Counted from the first letter of the stretch, positions 50,253 to 59,955 are shown. The stretch: 61,148 bases of DNA from Syntrophomonadaceae bacterium (GCA_007119965.1 SKOR01000016.1:1-61148); one strand, 5' to 3'. A program made the numbers and translations. Notes: a model not told the origin generated them from the letters alone.

Positions 50253-51593
50253 TTGTCAGTATTCGAAGAAGCAAAAAACATTCCAGTATTAGCAGAAACT
50301 GATGTCCTTGTAGTGGGAGGCGGTCCGGCAGGGCTTTCTGCCGCGCTGGCCTCAGCCCGGGAGGGCGTTGATACCATCCTCATGGAGCGTTTCGGCTTCC
50401 TGGGGGGTAACCTCACCCAGGCCATGGTAGAGTCGCTTGTCTGGTACCGCCACGAGGGAACTGTTGAGGCCGGCGGCATCGGCAGAGAGTTAGAAGAATT
50501 TGCTGCAGCTTACGGGGGGACTTACCCGGACCCTGAGTCGACCGGACGTTTACTGGATGCCGATATGTTCAAATGTGCGGCCGATGAACTCATCGTGCAG
50601 TCGGGGGTCAGGCCGCTGTTCCATTGCTATGCCGTCGGGGCAATAATAGTGGACGGCTTAATCAGGGGTGTGATTACGGAGAGTAAATCAGGGCGGCAGG
50701 CCGTGCTGGCTAAAACGGTGATTGATGCAACGGGCGACGCCGATATCGCGGCATTTTCAGGTGCGCCATTTACAAAAGAGCCGGCTGGTGAGTTAATGTG
50801 TGTCACAACAGGCTTTGGTGTCAGCGGTGTTGATACAGTGTCATTCAGGGAACATATTGCTGACCAACCCGGAAAGATCGGTGACTGGGCATCTTTAACC
50901 ATGAAAGGCGAAGAAGAGCTGTTCAGTGCCTATTTCACCGATGTTTTTGAAAAAGCCCGGCAGGACGGGGTTATTCCGGAGGATTCCCCCCTGGAAGGTT
51001 TTTGGCATGCCATAACAGATGCCGGCGAAGTTACCGGGTTAAATGTTGTCAGGGTATTTGATGTTGACTCCACCAATGTCTGGGATTTGACCAGGGCAGA
51101 AATAGAAGGACGCCGGCAGGCTCTCGCTGCAATTGAAGCACTGCGCCGTTATCAACCCGGCTTTGAGAATGCAAAATTGAGGACATTCGGCTCATCTGTG
51201 GGAACCAGGGAATCACGCAAAATTGTCGGTCGCTACAACCTTACCGGGTATGATGTTAAAAACCAGGCGCAATTTGAGGACACCATCGGAATCTTTCCGG
51301 AATTCCTGGATGCTTACGGAATAGTAATTATTCCAACAACAGGCCGTTATTTCCAGGTCCCCTACGGGGTAATGGTGCCGAAAGAAGTTGATAACCTGCT
51401 GGTAGCCGGCCGCTGCGTAGCCGGTGACCAGGTATCTCATTCCGCAACCCGCCAGATGATGTGTTGTGCCGTTACGGGGCAGGGCGCAGGCGCTGCCGCC
51501 GCTGTAGCGGTTAAAAACAGCACGACCACGGGAACTGTCGATCTGGCAATGGTTCAGAGACGCCTGGAAAAACAAGGTGTCCGTATTAAATAA
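50253..51593 (+). CDS. FAD-dependent oxidoreductase (FAD_oxidored family)
   Basis: A 446-residue flavoprotein. The dinucleotide-binding motif is DVLVVGGGPAGLSAALASAREG near residues 18-39 with LMERFGFLGGNLTQ following; VIDATGDADIAAFSG and the C-terminal LLVAGRCVAGDQVSHSATRQM complete the FAD fold. The family includes thiazole-like and uncharacterised dehydrogenases; the substrate is not readable. TTG start with AAAGGAG 11 nt upstream. It precedes a peptide ABC operon by 170 bp on the same strand, so it may act on an imported compound. Confidence 0.8.
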   Translation: MSVFEEAKNIPVLAETDVLVVGGGPAGLSAALASAREGVDTILMERFGFLGGNLTQAMVESLVWYRHEGTVEAGGIGRELEEFAAAYGGTYPDPESTGRLLDADMFKCAADELIVQSGVRPLFHCYAVGAIIVDGLIRGVITESKSGRQAVLAKTVIDATGDADIAAFSGAPFTKEPAGELMCVTTGFGVSGVDTVSFREHIADQPGKIGDWASLTMKGEEELFSAYFTDVFEKARQDGVIPEDSPLEGFWHAITDAGEVTGLNVVRVFDVDSTNVWDLTRAEIEGRRQALAAIEALRRYQPGFENAKLRTFGSSVGTRESRKIVGRYNLTGYDVKNQAQFEDTIGIFPEFLDAYGIVIIPTTGRYFQVPYGVMVPKEVDNLLVAGRCVAGDQVSHSATRQMMCCAVTGQGAGAAAAVAVKNSTTTGTVDLAMVQRRLEKQGVRIK

Positions 51594-51763
51594 CGGGTAA
51601 CAAGTCAGGCATTCATTATAGCGTCAGCTTTCGTCTACGGGTGGGCTTGTGCGTTTTGCCCAAAAGCATGCCTTTATTTCTGTGCATTTCACAAAGGATA
51701 TCAACGGGCAGTTATTTAAGTAGTTTTGCATGTTCTGCATAATATTATAAGGAGGGGTAGAAG

Positions 51764-53344
51764 ATGAAAAAACAAAACAAAAACGCTTTATTTTTGACAC
51801 TGATTTCCCTGTTTGTCGTAAGTATGATGTTGTTTGCCGGATGTGCAGGTGAAGCGGAAGATGAAGTTGATGAAGTTGGTGAAGAAGTCTCCGAGGAGGC
51901 AAGTGTCCTGAGGGTGGCCCTGACTACTAACCCTAACACCATTGAACCTGCAACGGGCGATACCAGGACTGCATCCAATGTTGCCTGGAGTATATTCAAC
52001 TCCCTGGTATGGCTCAGTGATGACGGTGTCCTGGAACCTTCCCTGGCTGAAGACTGGTCAGTCTCAGAAGACGGAACGGTTTACACTTTTAACCTGCGCC
52101 AGGGTGTCACTTTCCACAACGGCTACCCATTTACCGCTGAAGATGTTGTTTTTACCTGGGAGCGCGGTCTGGGCAGTGATATCACTTACCGGGAAGATTT
52201 TGTTTCCGTAGTTGATATGAACGTAATTGATGAATACACCGTGGAAGTTATTTTGGATGAACCCAACTCGATGTTACTGCTGCAAATGAACGAGCACTGG
52301 GGTATTCTTTCTGCACAGTACCACGATGAAGTTGGTGAAGACGGCTATCTCCAGGAGCCTGTCGGTACCGGCCCCTTTAAGTTTGTTGAATGGCGGACAG
52401 GGGATCGTATTGTGCTGGATGCCTACGAAGATTACTGGGAAGAAGGGTATCCCAGGGTTGACCGGGTTATCTACAGGCCGATAGCGGAATCATCAACCCG
52501 CTACGCCGCACTGGTTAATGATGATATTGATATTGTAAGCGGGTTGGGCCCGGAACAGTCTGAGGAAGTGCAGAATGCAGAAGGGGTTCAACTTGTCAGT
52601 TATCCCCATGACCGCGTTTTTTATATCACCTTTAATAATATGAGTACAGGAATAGGCACCCCGATCGAAGAAAAACTGGTTCGCCAGGCGATGAGCTATG
52701 CTGTCGATTATGATACCATTATCGACAGGATATTCGACGGTCATGCTGAACGGACAGCCGGTTTTGTTGTTCAGGGTAACTTAGGATATGATCCAGGCAT
52801 TGAACCATATCCCTATGACCCGGAAAAGGCCCTGGAGCTCTTAGCCGAAGCAGGATATCCGGATGGGTTTGAAATTGAATTAGCCGGTCCGTCGGATACA
52901 TACATTAACTTCGAACAGGTCCTGCAGGCCTTAGTTGGATACTGGGGTGAAGTTGGCATTGAAGTAGACTTGCAGTTGATGGAATCAGGCAGGTTCTGGG
53001 AATTGCAGGCTGCCCGCGAACTGCCTCCGCTTTTTGGCGACAGCTGGTCTTCCAGCACAGGGGAAGCATTCCCCCGCCTGGTTGGCTCTGTTGGCGGTGA
53101 AGATGCCAGTTATGCTGCCTGGCTTGACCCTGTACTGGTAGAAATGGTTAGAGAAATTCAATTAACACCCGATCAGGATGAACGGGCAGAAGTGTATACC
53201 AATATTCTTAGGTATATGCATGAAGACCCGCCTTTTGTTTACCTTTACCAGCCCACAGCATTTGAAGGAATCAATGACAGGGTCCAGAATTACAATCCCC
53301 GTGTATCTGAACAGTACTACTTAAAAGGCGTTAGTATTGAATAG
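51764..53344 (+). CDS. Peptide ABC transporter substrate-binding lipoprotein (SBP family 5)
   Basis: A 526-residue secreted lipoprotein. The signal peptide (MKKQNKNALFLTLISLFVV) ends in the lipobox LFAGC with Cys27. A short very acidic linker (EAEDEVDEVGEEVSEEAS) is followed by the SBP_bac_5 domain (LRVALTTNPNTIEPATGDT, then VPTGTGPFKF-like PVGTGPFKFVEW). It captures peptides or similar solutes outside the membrane for the permeases encoded next. AAGGAGG is 11 nt before the ATG. Ligand not predictable. Confidence 0.9.
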   Translation: MKKQNKNALFLTLISLFVVSMMLFAGCAGEAEDEVDEVGEEVSEEASVLRVALTTNPNTIEPATGDTRTASNVAWSIFNSLVWLSDDGVLEPSLAEDWSVSEDGTVYTFNLRQGVTFHNGYPFTAEDVVFTWERGLGSDITYREDFVSVVDMNVIDEYTVEVILDEPNSMLLLQMNEHWGILSAQYHDEVGEDGYLQEPVGTGPFKFVEWRTGDRIVLDAYEDYWEEGYPRVDRVIYRPIAESSTRYAALVNDDIDIVSGLGPEQSEEVQNAEGVQLVSYPHDRVFYITFNNMSTGIGTPIEEKLVRQAMSYAVDYDTIIDRIFDGHAERTAGFVVQGNLGYDPGIEPYPYDPEKALELLAEAGYPDGFEIELAGPSDTYINFEQVLQALVGYWGEVGIEVDLQLMESGRFWELQAARELPPLFGDSWSSSTGEAFPRLVGSVGGEDASYAAWLDPVLVEMVREIQLTPDQDERAEVYTNILRYMHEDPPFVYLYQPTAFEGINDRVQNYNPRVSEQYYLKGVSIE

Positions 53345-53390
53345 ATAAGTAAATCATGTTTGCGTATTAATATCCTGAGGGGGGAGCATC

Positions 53391-54332
53391 CTGAGGTACC
53401 TGCTGGCAAGAGTGCTTTATTCCATGGCCTTACTGTTAGGCGTGCTTTTCATGGTATTCATTTTGCTGCATATTACCGGTGACCCGGTAAGTTTGATGGT
53501 ATCCAGGCATGCCTCCCCTGCTGAAATCGAGGCTTTACGGGAAGAACTGGGTTTTAACCGTCCCCTCATGGTCCAATTTGCCGATTTTTTAACCGATGCT
53601 GTACAGGGTGATTTTGGCCGCTCTTTCCGGTACAGGCAGCCTGCCATGGGCCTGGTTTTAGAGCGGATACCTGCTACCATCGAACTGGCATCAGCAGCAC
53701 TGCTTATGGCGATCCTGATGGGGGTTACGATCGGCATCCTCGGCGGTTCTAATCCGAATACAATACTTGATAGCCTGGCCCGGGGCTTAGGCCTGCTGGG
53801 CCAGACTATCCCTACTTTTTGGCTCGGCCTTATTCTGATCATAATATTTTCTCTGCATTTAGGCTGGTTTCCCACCTACGGCAGGAATACGTTTGTCCTT
53901 TTTGGGATGCATTTGCCGGACAAGTCTATTATTTTGCCGGCATTTGCCCTGAGTCTTTTTACTACCGGGCAGCTGGCCCGCTTTACCCGCTCTGCGGTAT
54001 TGGAAGTCATGAACGAAGAATATGTTACTACTGCCCGCAGTAAAGGTTTGGGTAAAATGCGCATATATAGCAGATATATCCTGAAGAATTCCGCTATTCC
54101 CCTGATCAGTATTATCGGAGTTCAATTTAGCTACCTTTTGAGCGGATCAATTTACATTGAAACTATTTTTTCATGGCCCGGCCTAGGCAACCTGCTGGCT
54201 GAGGCAGTAAGCACCAGGGATTTTTTCCTGGTCCAGGCAACAGCCTTTTTTACAAGCCTTGTTGTTATAGGGCTGCACCTGGTCACTGACTTAATTTATA
54301 TGCTGGTTGACCCCAGGATACGCTACAGGTGA
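53391..54332 (+). CDS. Peptide ABC transporter permease, DppB type
   Basis: The first inner-membrane permease, with six predicted membrane segments and the EAA-like loop EEYVTTARSKGLGKMRIYSRYILKNSAIP. A GTG at 53412 gives MLYSMALLLG, but it lacks the usual basic start and a near SD. The frame continues upstream as LRYLLARVLYSM, the standard DppB start, to a CTG at 53391 only 4 nt after GGGGAG; a non-canonical CTG start is therefore likely. The stop lies 4 bp before the next ATG. Confidence 0.88.
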   Translation: MRYLLARVLYSMALLLGVLFMVFILLHITGDPVSLMVSRHASPAEIEALREELGFNRPLMVQFADFLTDAVQGDFGRSFRYRQPAMGLVLERIPATIELASAALLMAILMGVTIGILGGSNPNTILDSLARGLGLLGQTIPTFWLGLILIIIFSLHLGWFPTYGRNTFVLFGMHLPDKSIILPAFALSLFTTGQLARFTRSAVLEVMNEEYVTTARSKGLGKMRIYSRYILKNSAIPLISIIGVQFSYLLSGSIYIETIFSWPGLGNLLAEAVSTRDFFLVQATAFFTSLVVIGLHLVTDLIYMLVDPRIRYR

Positions 54333-54336
54333 TGAC

Positions 54337-55281
54337 ATGGAAAAAGAGAACGGGGATATAACAAATAATAATTCTACAGGTTTAATTGTAGATGAACAGG
54401 AAGACCGCAGCATCCGCAAAAAAATTCAGGACTTGTGGAGGCTGCTTTGGCGTGACAAATCTGGCCTGCTCGGCTTAACGATATTCTTAATCCTGGTTTT
54501 TGCGGCAATCTTCGCTCCCATGCTTTCCCCCCACGATCCTCTCCAGCAAAACCTGATCATGTCACGGCAGCCGCCGATTTGGGCTGAAGGAGGCACTACT
54601 GAACATATCCTCGGTACCGATAACTTAGGGCGCGACATTTTCAGCAGGATTATTTACGGAACCCGTGTTTCCATTATGGTTGGGTTTCTTGGAGTGTCCA
54701 TGGCTTTTTCACTGGGGATGATGATCGGCCTGGTTGCCGGTTACAAGGGCGGGACCGTTGACAATGTAATTATGACACTGACCAATATGGTCCTTTCACT
54801 GCCCTACCTGGTTTTCGTGGTTTTTATAGCCGCTATACTGGGCAACAGTTTATTAAACGTAATTTTAATCTTTGGTTTTACCGACATTCCTATATTTGTG
54901 CGGGTAACCCGTGGAGAAGTACTCCGCTTGCGTGAAGAGGGGTATATCGAAGCGGCCATGAGTATCGGGCAGAAGACGCCTGTGATCATATTTAAGCATA
55001 TCATGCCTAATTTATTGGGGCCCTTAATTACCCTGGCTACATTTGAGATGTCAGCTATGATATTTTATGAAGCAGGGCTCGGTTTTTTAGGTTTATCAGT
55101 ACCTCCTACAGTTCCGAGCTGGGGAAATATGCTGGCTGAAGGACGGCAGTATTTGACAATATACCCGTGGATGTCTATTTACCCGGGCCTGGCAATAGTT
55201 CTTACCGGGTTTGGCATGAACCTGTTTGGTGACTGGTTGAGAGATGTCATGGATCCCCGCATGCGCCTGATGAAGAAATAA
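54337..55281 (+). CDS. Peptide ABC transporter permease, DppC type
   Basis: The second permease, 314 residues. After about 40 hydrophilic N-terminal residues comes the OppC_N segment (KSGLLGLTIFLILVFAAIFAP) and HILGTDNLGRDIFSRIIYGTR, the DppC hallmark. The EAA loop is EEGYIEAAMSIGQKTPVIIFKHIMPNLLGP. AGGTGATG precedes the ATG at 54337; the frame is open farther but that part overlaps dppB. Confidence 0.9.
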   Translation: MEKENGDITNNNSTGLIVDEQEDRSIRKKIQDLWRLLWRDKSGLLGLTIFLILVFAAIFAPMLSPHDPLQQNLIMSRQPPIWAEGGTTEHILGTDNLGRDIFSRIIYGTRVSIMVGFLGVSMAFSLGMMIGLVAGYKGGTVDNVIMTLTNMVLSLPYLVFVVFIAAILGNSLLNVILIFGFTDIPIFVRVTRGEVLRLREEGYIEAAMSIGQKTPVIIFKHIMPNLLGPLITLATFEMSAMIFYEAGLGFLGLSVPPTVPSWGNMLAEGRQYLTIYPWMSIYPGLAIVLTGFGMNLFGDWLRDVMDPRMRLMKK

Positions 55282-55303
55282 TGAAACGAGATGATACGAG
55301 AGT

Positions 55304-56308
55304 GTGAAACCCATACTGGCAGTTGAAAAACTAAATACCCGTTTTGAAACCTTTGCCGGCAGTGTCTACGCTGTCAACGATATCAATTTTGAACTATTTC
55401 CGGGCGAAATTCTGGCAGTCGTCGGCGAAAGCGGCAGTGGCAAAAGTGTTACCATGCTCTCACTGTTGGGGCTGCTGCCCGGCAGCAGTTCCCGTGTTTC
55501 AGGCAGGGCTCAGTTTTCTACTGCCGGGATTGATGTTGATTTGTTGTCGCTCTCCAAATCTGAACTGAACAGGTACCGGGGAAACCATATCAGCCTGATC
55601 TTTCAGGATGCTTTGCGTTCGCTGAATCCGGTAACTACTGTGGGAGAGCAAATTAGCGAATCCCTTATAACCCACCTCGGTTACAATAAGAAGAAAGCCC
55701 GCCGGCATGCCCTGGAATTACTTGAGCTGGTAGGAATCTCTCAGCCGGATAAGCGTTACAGTTCATACCCGCATATGTTTTCCGGAGGAATGAGGCAGAG
55801 AGCAATGATCGCCATTGCAATATCCTGTAAACCGGAGATATTAATCGCCGATGAACCTACTACGGCTTTAGATGTAACCATACAGAGCCAGATCCTTGAG
55901 TTGGCCCGCCGTTTGCAGCGTGAACTGGGGATGGCAGTTATCTGGATTACCCACGATCTCGGTGTCGTTGCAGGCCTTGCTGATCGGGTACTGGTCATGT
56001 ACGGGGGCACGGCAGTTGAAATAGCACCCGTTGACGAGCTTTATGAGAACCCCCGGCACCCCTATACGGAAGGGCTCCTGGGCGCAATCCCCAGCATTGC
56101 CAATAAAGGTATCAAGCGCCTGGTCAGCATTGATGGTTCGCCACCGGACCTGTTTCAGGCACCGCGGCACTGCCAGTTTGTCTGGCGCTGTCCATATGCA
56201 TTTGAACCCTGCTGGCAAAATATCCCGCAAAACTATGAGATAAATAAAGGGCATTACTCGAAATGTTTTTATGACCTGCAAAATAATCGGCCCCGGACTG
56301 AGGTTTGA
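55304..56308 (+). CDS. Peptide ABC transporter ATPase, DppD type
   Basis: An ATP-binding subunit of 334 residues. Walker A is GESGSGKS (about residues 44-51), the signature FSGGMRQR, Walker B ILIADEPTTALD and the His in ITHDLG. The C-terminal oligopeptide-family extension has CQFVWRCPYAFEPC; in some relatives such Cys bind an Fe-S cluster. GTG start with only a weak GAGAG upstream. Pairs with the following ATPase. Confidence 0.92.
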   Translation: MKPILAVEKLNTRFETFAGSVYAVNDINFELFPGEILAVVGESGSGKSVTMLSLLGLLPGSSSRVSGRAQFSTAGIDVDLLSLSKSELNRYRGNHISLIFQDALRSLNPVTTVGEQISESLITHLGYNKKKARRHALELLELVGISQPDKRYSSYPHMFSGGMRQRAMIAIAISCKPEILIADEPTTALDVTIQSQILELARRLQRELGMAVIWITHDLGVVAGLADRVLVMYGGTAVEIAPVDELYENPRHPYTEGLLGAIPSIANKGIKRLVSIDGSPPDLFQAPRHCQFVWRCPYAFEPCWQNIPQNYEINKGHYSKCFYDLQNNRPRTEV

Positions 56309-56311
56309 AAC

Positions 56312-57310
56312 ATGGACAAACTGGTACAGATAAAAAATATTACCAAATATTTCGATGTCAAGCGCAGTTTTATTAAACTGAAGCGCTCTTCGGTTGTAAG
56401 GGCTGTTGATGACGTAAGTTTCGCCATTCATAAAAATGAAACACTTGGCCTGGTGGGTGAAAGCGGGTGCGGCAAATCTACCCTGGGCAGGGTTATCCTG
56501 CGCCTGCAGGAGCCTACTTCAGGCACTTTATTTTATGAGGATACCAACCTTAACCTGCTTAAGCCTGAAGAGTTGCGCAGGTTCCGGACAAAAATGCAGA
56601 TTGTCTTTCAGGATTCTTATTCCTCTCTAAACCCGCGGCACAAAATTGGCGAAATCATAGCCGAACCGATGACAATCCACACAGAGATGACTTACCGCCA
56701 GATCAGGGAGCGCATTTATGAACTGCTTAACCTGGTTGGGCTAAAACCGGGTCATGCTAACCGTTTCCCCCATGAATTCTCCGGTGGGCAGCGGCAGCGG
56801 ATCAACATTGCCAGAACCCTGGCTCTGTCGCCGAATTTTATTGTCTGCGATGAGCCTATATCTGCCCTGGACGTCTCAATACAGGCTCAGGTAGTCAACC
56901 TGCTGCAGGATCTGCAGGATAAACTGGGGATTACCTATTTATTCATTGCCCACGATTTAAGCATGGTCCAGCATATCTCCAACCGAATCGCGGTTATGTA
57001 TTTAGGAAAAATCATGGAGCTTACCAGCAGCGACCGGCTCTTTGATAAACCTCTGCATCCTTACACCCAGTCGTTAATTTCCGCCATACCGATCCCGGAT
57101 CCCAAAAAAGAAAGGATGCGAAAAACGGTTGTCCTGGAAGGCGAAGTTCCCAGCCCGGTGAACCCGCCGGCAGGCTGTGTTTTCCATACCCGGTGCCCGG
57201 TATCCGATGAACTCTGCAGCCGTGAAAAACCTGAGTACCGTGAGATAGAACCGGAACATTACGTTGCCTGCCACTATGCAGGGGTTCGAAAAGTGACAGA
57301 AATATGTTAG
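56312..57310 (+). CDS. Peptide ABC transporter ATPase, DppF type
   Basis: The second ATPase, 332 residues: [30 protein letters not shown] and IAHDLSM are intact. The C-terminus again has the Cys-rich [14 protein letters not shown] extension. It starts 4 bp after the previous stop and closes a complete SBP-permease-permease-ATPase-ATPase operon. A weak CAGTG/CACTG hairpin with TTTTC near 57345-57365 may end the transcript. Confidence 0.92.
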   Translation: MDKLVQIKNITKYFDVKRSFIKLKRSSVVRAVDDVSFAIHKNETLGLVGESGCGKSTLGRVILRLQEPTSGTLFYEDTNLNLLKPEELRRFRTKMQIVFQDSYSSLNPRHKIGEIIAEPMTIHTEMTYRQIRERIYELLNLVGLKPGHANRFPHEFSGGQRQRINIARTLALSPNFIVCDEPISALDVSIQAQVVNLLQDLQDKLGITYLFIAHDLSMVQHISNRIAVMYLGKIMELTSSDRLFDKPLHPYTQSLISAIPIPDPKKERMRKTVVLEGEVPSPVNPPAGCVFHTRCPVSDELCSREKPEYREIEPEHYVACHYAGVRKVTEIC

Positions 57311-57465
57311 CTATGATTTATGTCTACCTGGTATAACAGCAGCGGCAGTGACGGGCACTGTTTTCGTTAAACAGGATAATGCCCTGTCCCCTAAAAGGGT
57401 AAGCTAATCGCTAGTATTGGGGAACTGTCCAGGAGCTCTTCGAGAATGAATTTGCGGAAGACAGG

Positions 57466-57498
57466 AAAAGGGCTTCGGTGATCGACCGAAAGCCCTTT
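57466..57498 (-). terminator. Terminator of tRNA-Leu
   Basis: On the minus strand GGGCTTTCGGT pairs with ACCGAAGCCC (one bulged T) and is followed by TTTTCC. It lies 19 bp beyond the tRNA 3' end. Confidence 0.8.
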
Positions 57499-57516
57499 CA
57501 ATTTAACCTGTTGCAA

Positions 57517-57602
57517 TGGTGCCGAAGGTGGGAGTCGAACCCACAAGGGCAAAGCCCGCACGATTTTGAGTCGTGTGCGTCTGCCAATTCCGCCACTTCG
57601 GC
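57517..57602 (-). tRNA. tRNA-Leu (anticodon CAA)
   Basis: Read on the minus strand, acceptor arm GCCGAAG pairs with CTTCGGC, the discriminator is A and CCA is encoded. The anticodon stem is CACGA/TCGTG with loop CTCAAAA, so the anticodon is CAA (reads UUG). A variable arm of class II length (GCGGGCTTTGCCC) and the T arm GTGGG-TTCGACT-CCCAC support tRNA-Leu. No other tRNA is near; it has its own promoter and terminator. Confidence 0.97.
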
Positions 57603-57614
57603 AGGATGTACCAT

Positions 57615-57643
57615 ATAGTAGCATAAACCCCGCTTTGAATCAA
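57615..57643 (-). promoter_or_regulatory. Promoter of tRNA-Leu
   Basis: Minus strand: TTGATT (57643-57638), a 17-nt spacer and TACTAT (57620-57615) with an extended TG (TGCTACTAT), 13 bp before the tRNA 5' end. Confidence 0.75.
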
Positions 57644-57822
57644 GCACAGATATGGTTGTGGATATTTTGAATATTATTAGTATATAGTCACAATAAAACC
57701 ATTTGCGGACAATTGAACCAAGTTAATAAATTCACAAAGCAGGGAAAGAAACTTTACTATCGAAAATATTAAACGGTAAAAGTAATTATTTGCCTGACTA
57801 TTTTAAAAGGGGTGATAGGTTT

Positions 57823-59604
57823 ATGAGCGAATTGATTAAAGGTGGAGCATTTTTGCTGGGCCCTGTGGATGAAAACACCGTTTTTATCCCCGAAGATTTC
57901 GATGATATTCACAAGATGATCAAGAAAACCGCAAAAGACTTTATGATTAACCAGGTTGAACCGAAAATTGACGAAATTGAAGAAATGGCAGAAGGCGTTA
58001 CCCTCGGCTTACTTCGTGAAGCCGGTGAACTGGGGCTGATGGGCAGTGATATCCCCGAAGAATACGGCGGAGAAGAAGCAGATAAAATTACCACACTGAT
58101 TATTACCGAGAACGCCTCAATTTGCGGCGGTTCATTTGCCACGGCGTTTGGCGCCCACACCGGTATTGGCACTTTGCCAATTGTTTATTTCGGCAACGCC
58201 GAGCAAAAGAAAAAATATCTGCCCGGTCTTGCTACCGGTGAAAAAATTGCCGCGTACGCCTTAACCGAACCCGAGGCCGGCTCCGATGCCTTGAATTGTA
58301 AGACCAAGGCAGTATTGAGCGATGACGGAAAGCATTACATTTTAAATGGCGCGAAGCAGTATATTACCAACGCATCCTGGGCTGATGTAATTGTTACTTA
58401 CGCTAAGATAGACGGCGAAAGATTTACATCTTTTATCGTGGAAGCTGATACGGAAGGTGTTTCGATTGATCCCGAAGAGAAAAAGATGGGAATCAAGGGA
58501 TCTTCCACTACAAGTGTAATCTTTGAAAATTGCAAGGTGCCTGTGGAGAACATGCTTTGGAAAGAAGGCAAAGGCCACCAGGTGGCTTTTAACATCCTTA
58601 ATATCGGACGTTATAAGCTCGGTGCAGGTTGTATCGGCGGCGGCAAGAGGGTTATTGAGTTTTCATCTGAATATGCCCTGCAAAGAATACAGTTTAAGCA
58701 GCCGATAGCCCAGTTTAATATTATTAAGAACAAAATTGCCAACATGGCTATTCTTACCTACCTGATGGAAAGCCTCGTTTACCGGGTTGGCGGTATGATT
58801 GAAGAAAAACTGGAAGAAGTTAAAGAAAGCGGCGCTGAAAGTTCGGATATCGTCCAGGCGATCCAGGAATATGCCATCGAGTGTTCAATTTCGAAAGTCT
58901 GGTGTTCCGAGGCTATGGATTATATTGTCGATGAAGGCGTCCAGATTTTCGGCGGCTACGGTTACGGCCAGGAATACCCCGCTGAACGTTCCTACAGGGA
59001 CAGCCGCATTAACCGTATTTTTGAAGGAACCAATGAAGTAAACAGGATGCTCATCCCCGGGACCCTGCTGCGCAAGGCGATGAAGCAGGAAGTCCCCTTC
59101 ATGGAAGCTGTAATGGGCCTCGGTGGTACCCTGGGCAAACTGAAGGAAGCTGCAATACCGGAAACAAGCCCGGACAGAGAAGAGTTTTACATTAACAACA
59201 TGAAAACACTCTTCCTGCTGGCCGCAGGCAATGCTGCCCAGACCTACGGTGACAAGTTGACCAACGAGCAGGAAATCCTTTGCCGCCTGGCTGATATGGC
59301 CATGGAAGTATTCGCTGCTGAAAGCGGTCTTTTAAGGGCGAAGAAAATGCTGGCAGAAGGTGAAAGTGAAGAATCGAAAATGGCATTGAAAATGACGCAG
59401 TGTTTTATCAGCGATATGATCCCGAAGATGGAGACCTGGGCCAGGGAAGTAATTGCCGGCACATTGGAAGGTGAAGCCGCATCGAAAGCTTATTCAGGCA
59501 TTCGGTTGTGCACCAATTATGAGCCAATGAACACTTACGTTCCCAAGCGGGAAATTGCCGACATGGTCTACGAATGCAAAAAATACTTCCTCGATCGTGA
59601 TTAA
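57823..59604 (+). CDS. Acyl-CoA dehydrogenase, FadE-like long form
   Basis: A 593-residue flavoprotein that oxidises acyl-CoA to trans-2-enoyl-CoA. The N-terminal and middle domains carry AAYALTEPEAGSD and KMGIKGSSTTSVIFENCKVP; the C-terminal helical domain has FGGYGYGQEYPAERSYRDSR and the catalytic-Glu segment IFEGTNEVNR. An extra C-terminal domain of about 150 residues marks the long Firmicute type (like Bacillus FadE). ATG 57823 follows AAAGGGGTGAT; the frame is open to 57790. Its electron acceptor (an EtfAB) is not in the window. Confidence 0.92.
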   Translation: MSELIKGGAFLLGPVDENTVFIPEDFDDIHKMIKKTAKDFMINQVEPKIDEIEEMAEGVTLGLLREAGELGLMGSDIPEEYGGEEADKITTLIITENASICGGSFATAFGAHTGIGTLPIVYFGNAEQKKKYLPGLATGEKIAAYALTEPEAGSDALNCKTKAVLSDDGKHYILNGAKQYITNASWADVIVTYAKIDGERFTSFIVEADTEGVSIDPEEKKMGIKGSSTTSVIFENCKVPVENMLWKEGKGHQVAFNILNIGRYKLGAGCIGGGKRVIEFSSEYALQRIQFKQPIAQFNIIKNKIANMAILTYLMESLVYRVGGMIEEKLEEVKESGAESSDIVQAIQEYAIECSISKVWCSEAMDYIVDEGVQIFGGYGYGQEYPAERSYRDSRINRIFEGTNEVNRMLIPGTLLRKAMKQEVPFMEAVMGLGGTLGKLKEAAIPETSPDREEFYINNMKTLFLLAAGNAAQTYGDKLTNEQEILCRLADMAMEVFAAESGLLRAKKMLAEGESEESKMALKMTQCFISDMIPKMETWAREVIAGTLEGEAASKAYSGIRLCTNYEPMNTYVPKREIADMVYECKKYFLDRD

Positions 59605-59635
59605 GATCAGCAAAAGCTTTTCTGAATGAATAAAA

Positions 59636-59667
59636 GAAGGGAGCCGGTTGATTAACCTGCTCCCTTC
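59636..59667. terminator. Bidirectional terminator, acyl-CoA dehydrogenase / rpmB
   Basis: GAAGGGAGC (59636-59644) and GCTCCCTTC (59659-59667) with GGTT/AACC inside. It lies between two convergent genes. Confidence 0.75.
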
Positions 59668-59696
59668 AATATTTAAACAATATAATAGCTCTTTGA

Positions 59697-59888
59697 TTAG
59701 ATAGCTCTTTTGATTTTGCCGGCTTTAATACAGCGGCTGCAAACATTTACCCGCCGGGGAGAACCATTCAGCATGATTTTAATCCTTTGGATATTCGGAC
59801 GCCATTTTCTCTTTGTTTTCATGTTGGAGTGACTGATTTGAAAACCAGTAGCCTTGCTTTTACTGCAAATTACACAAATTTTAGCCAT
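59697..59888 (-). CDS. rpmB: 50S ribosomal protein L28
   Basis: A 63-residue L28. The zinc-binding (C+) form is indicated by CVIC near residues 5-8 and CSRC near 50-53; KTKRKWRPNIQRIKI is the family core. ATG start with GGGAGGG upstream. Monocistronic, with its own promoter and a terminator shared with the convergent gene. Confidence 0.96.
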   Translation of the reverse strand: MAKICVICSKSKATGFQISHSNMKTKRKWRPNIQRIKIMLNGSPRRVNVCSRCIKAGKIKRAI

Positions 59889-59926
59889 TTTACAACCCTC
59901 CCGGCACCTTTATTGTCACGCGTTAT

Positions 59927-59955
59927 ATTGTAGCACAACAAGAACTATCAAACAA
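59927..59955 (-). promoter_or_regulatory. Promoter of rpmB
   Basis: Minus strand: TTGTTT (59955-59950), a 17-nt spacer and TACAAT (59932-59927) with an extended TG (TGCTACAAT), about 39 bp before the ATG. Confidence 0.75.

Noticed and set aside
57517-57602. tRNA-Leu as an integration site of a genomic island
   Set aside because: No integrase and no direct repeat of the tRNA 3' end is found in the flanking sequence.
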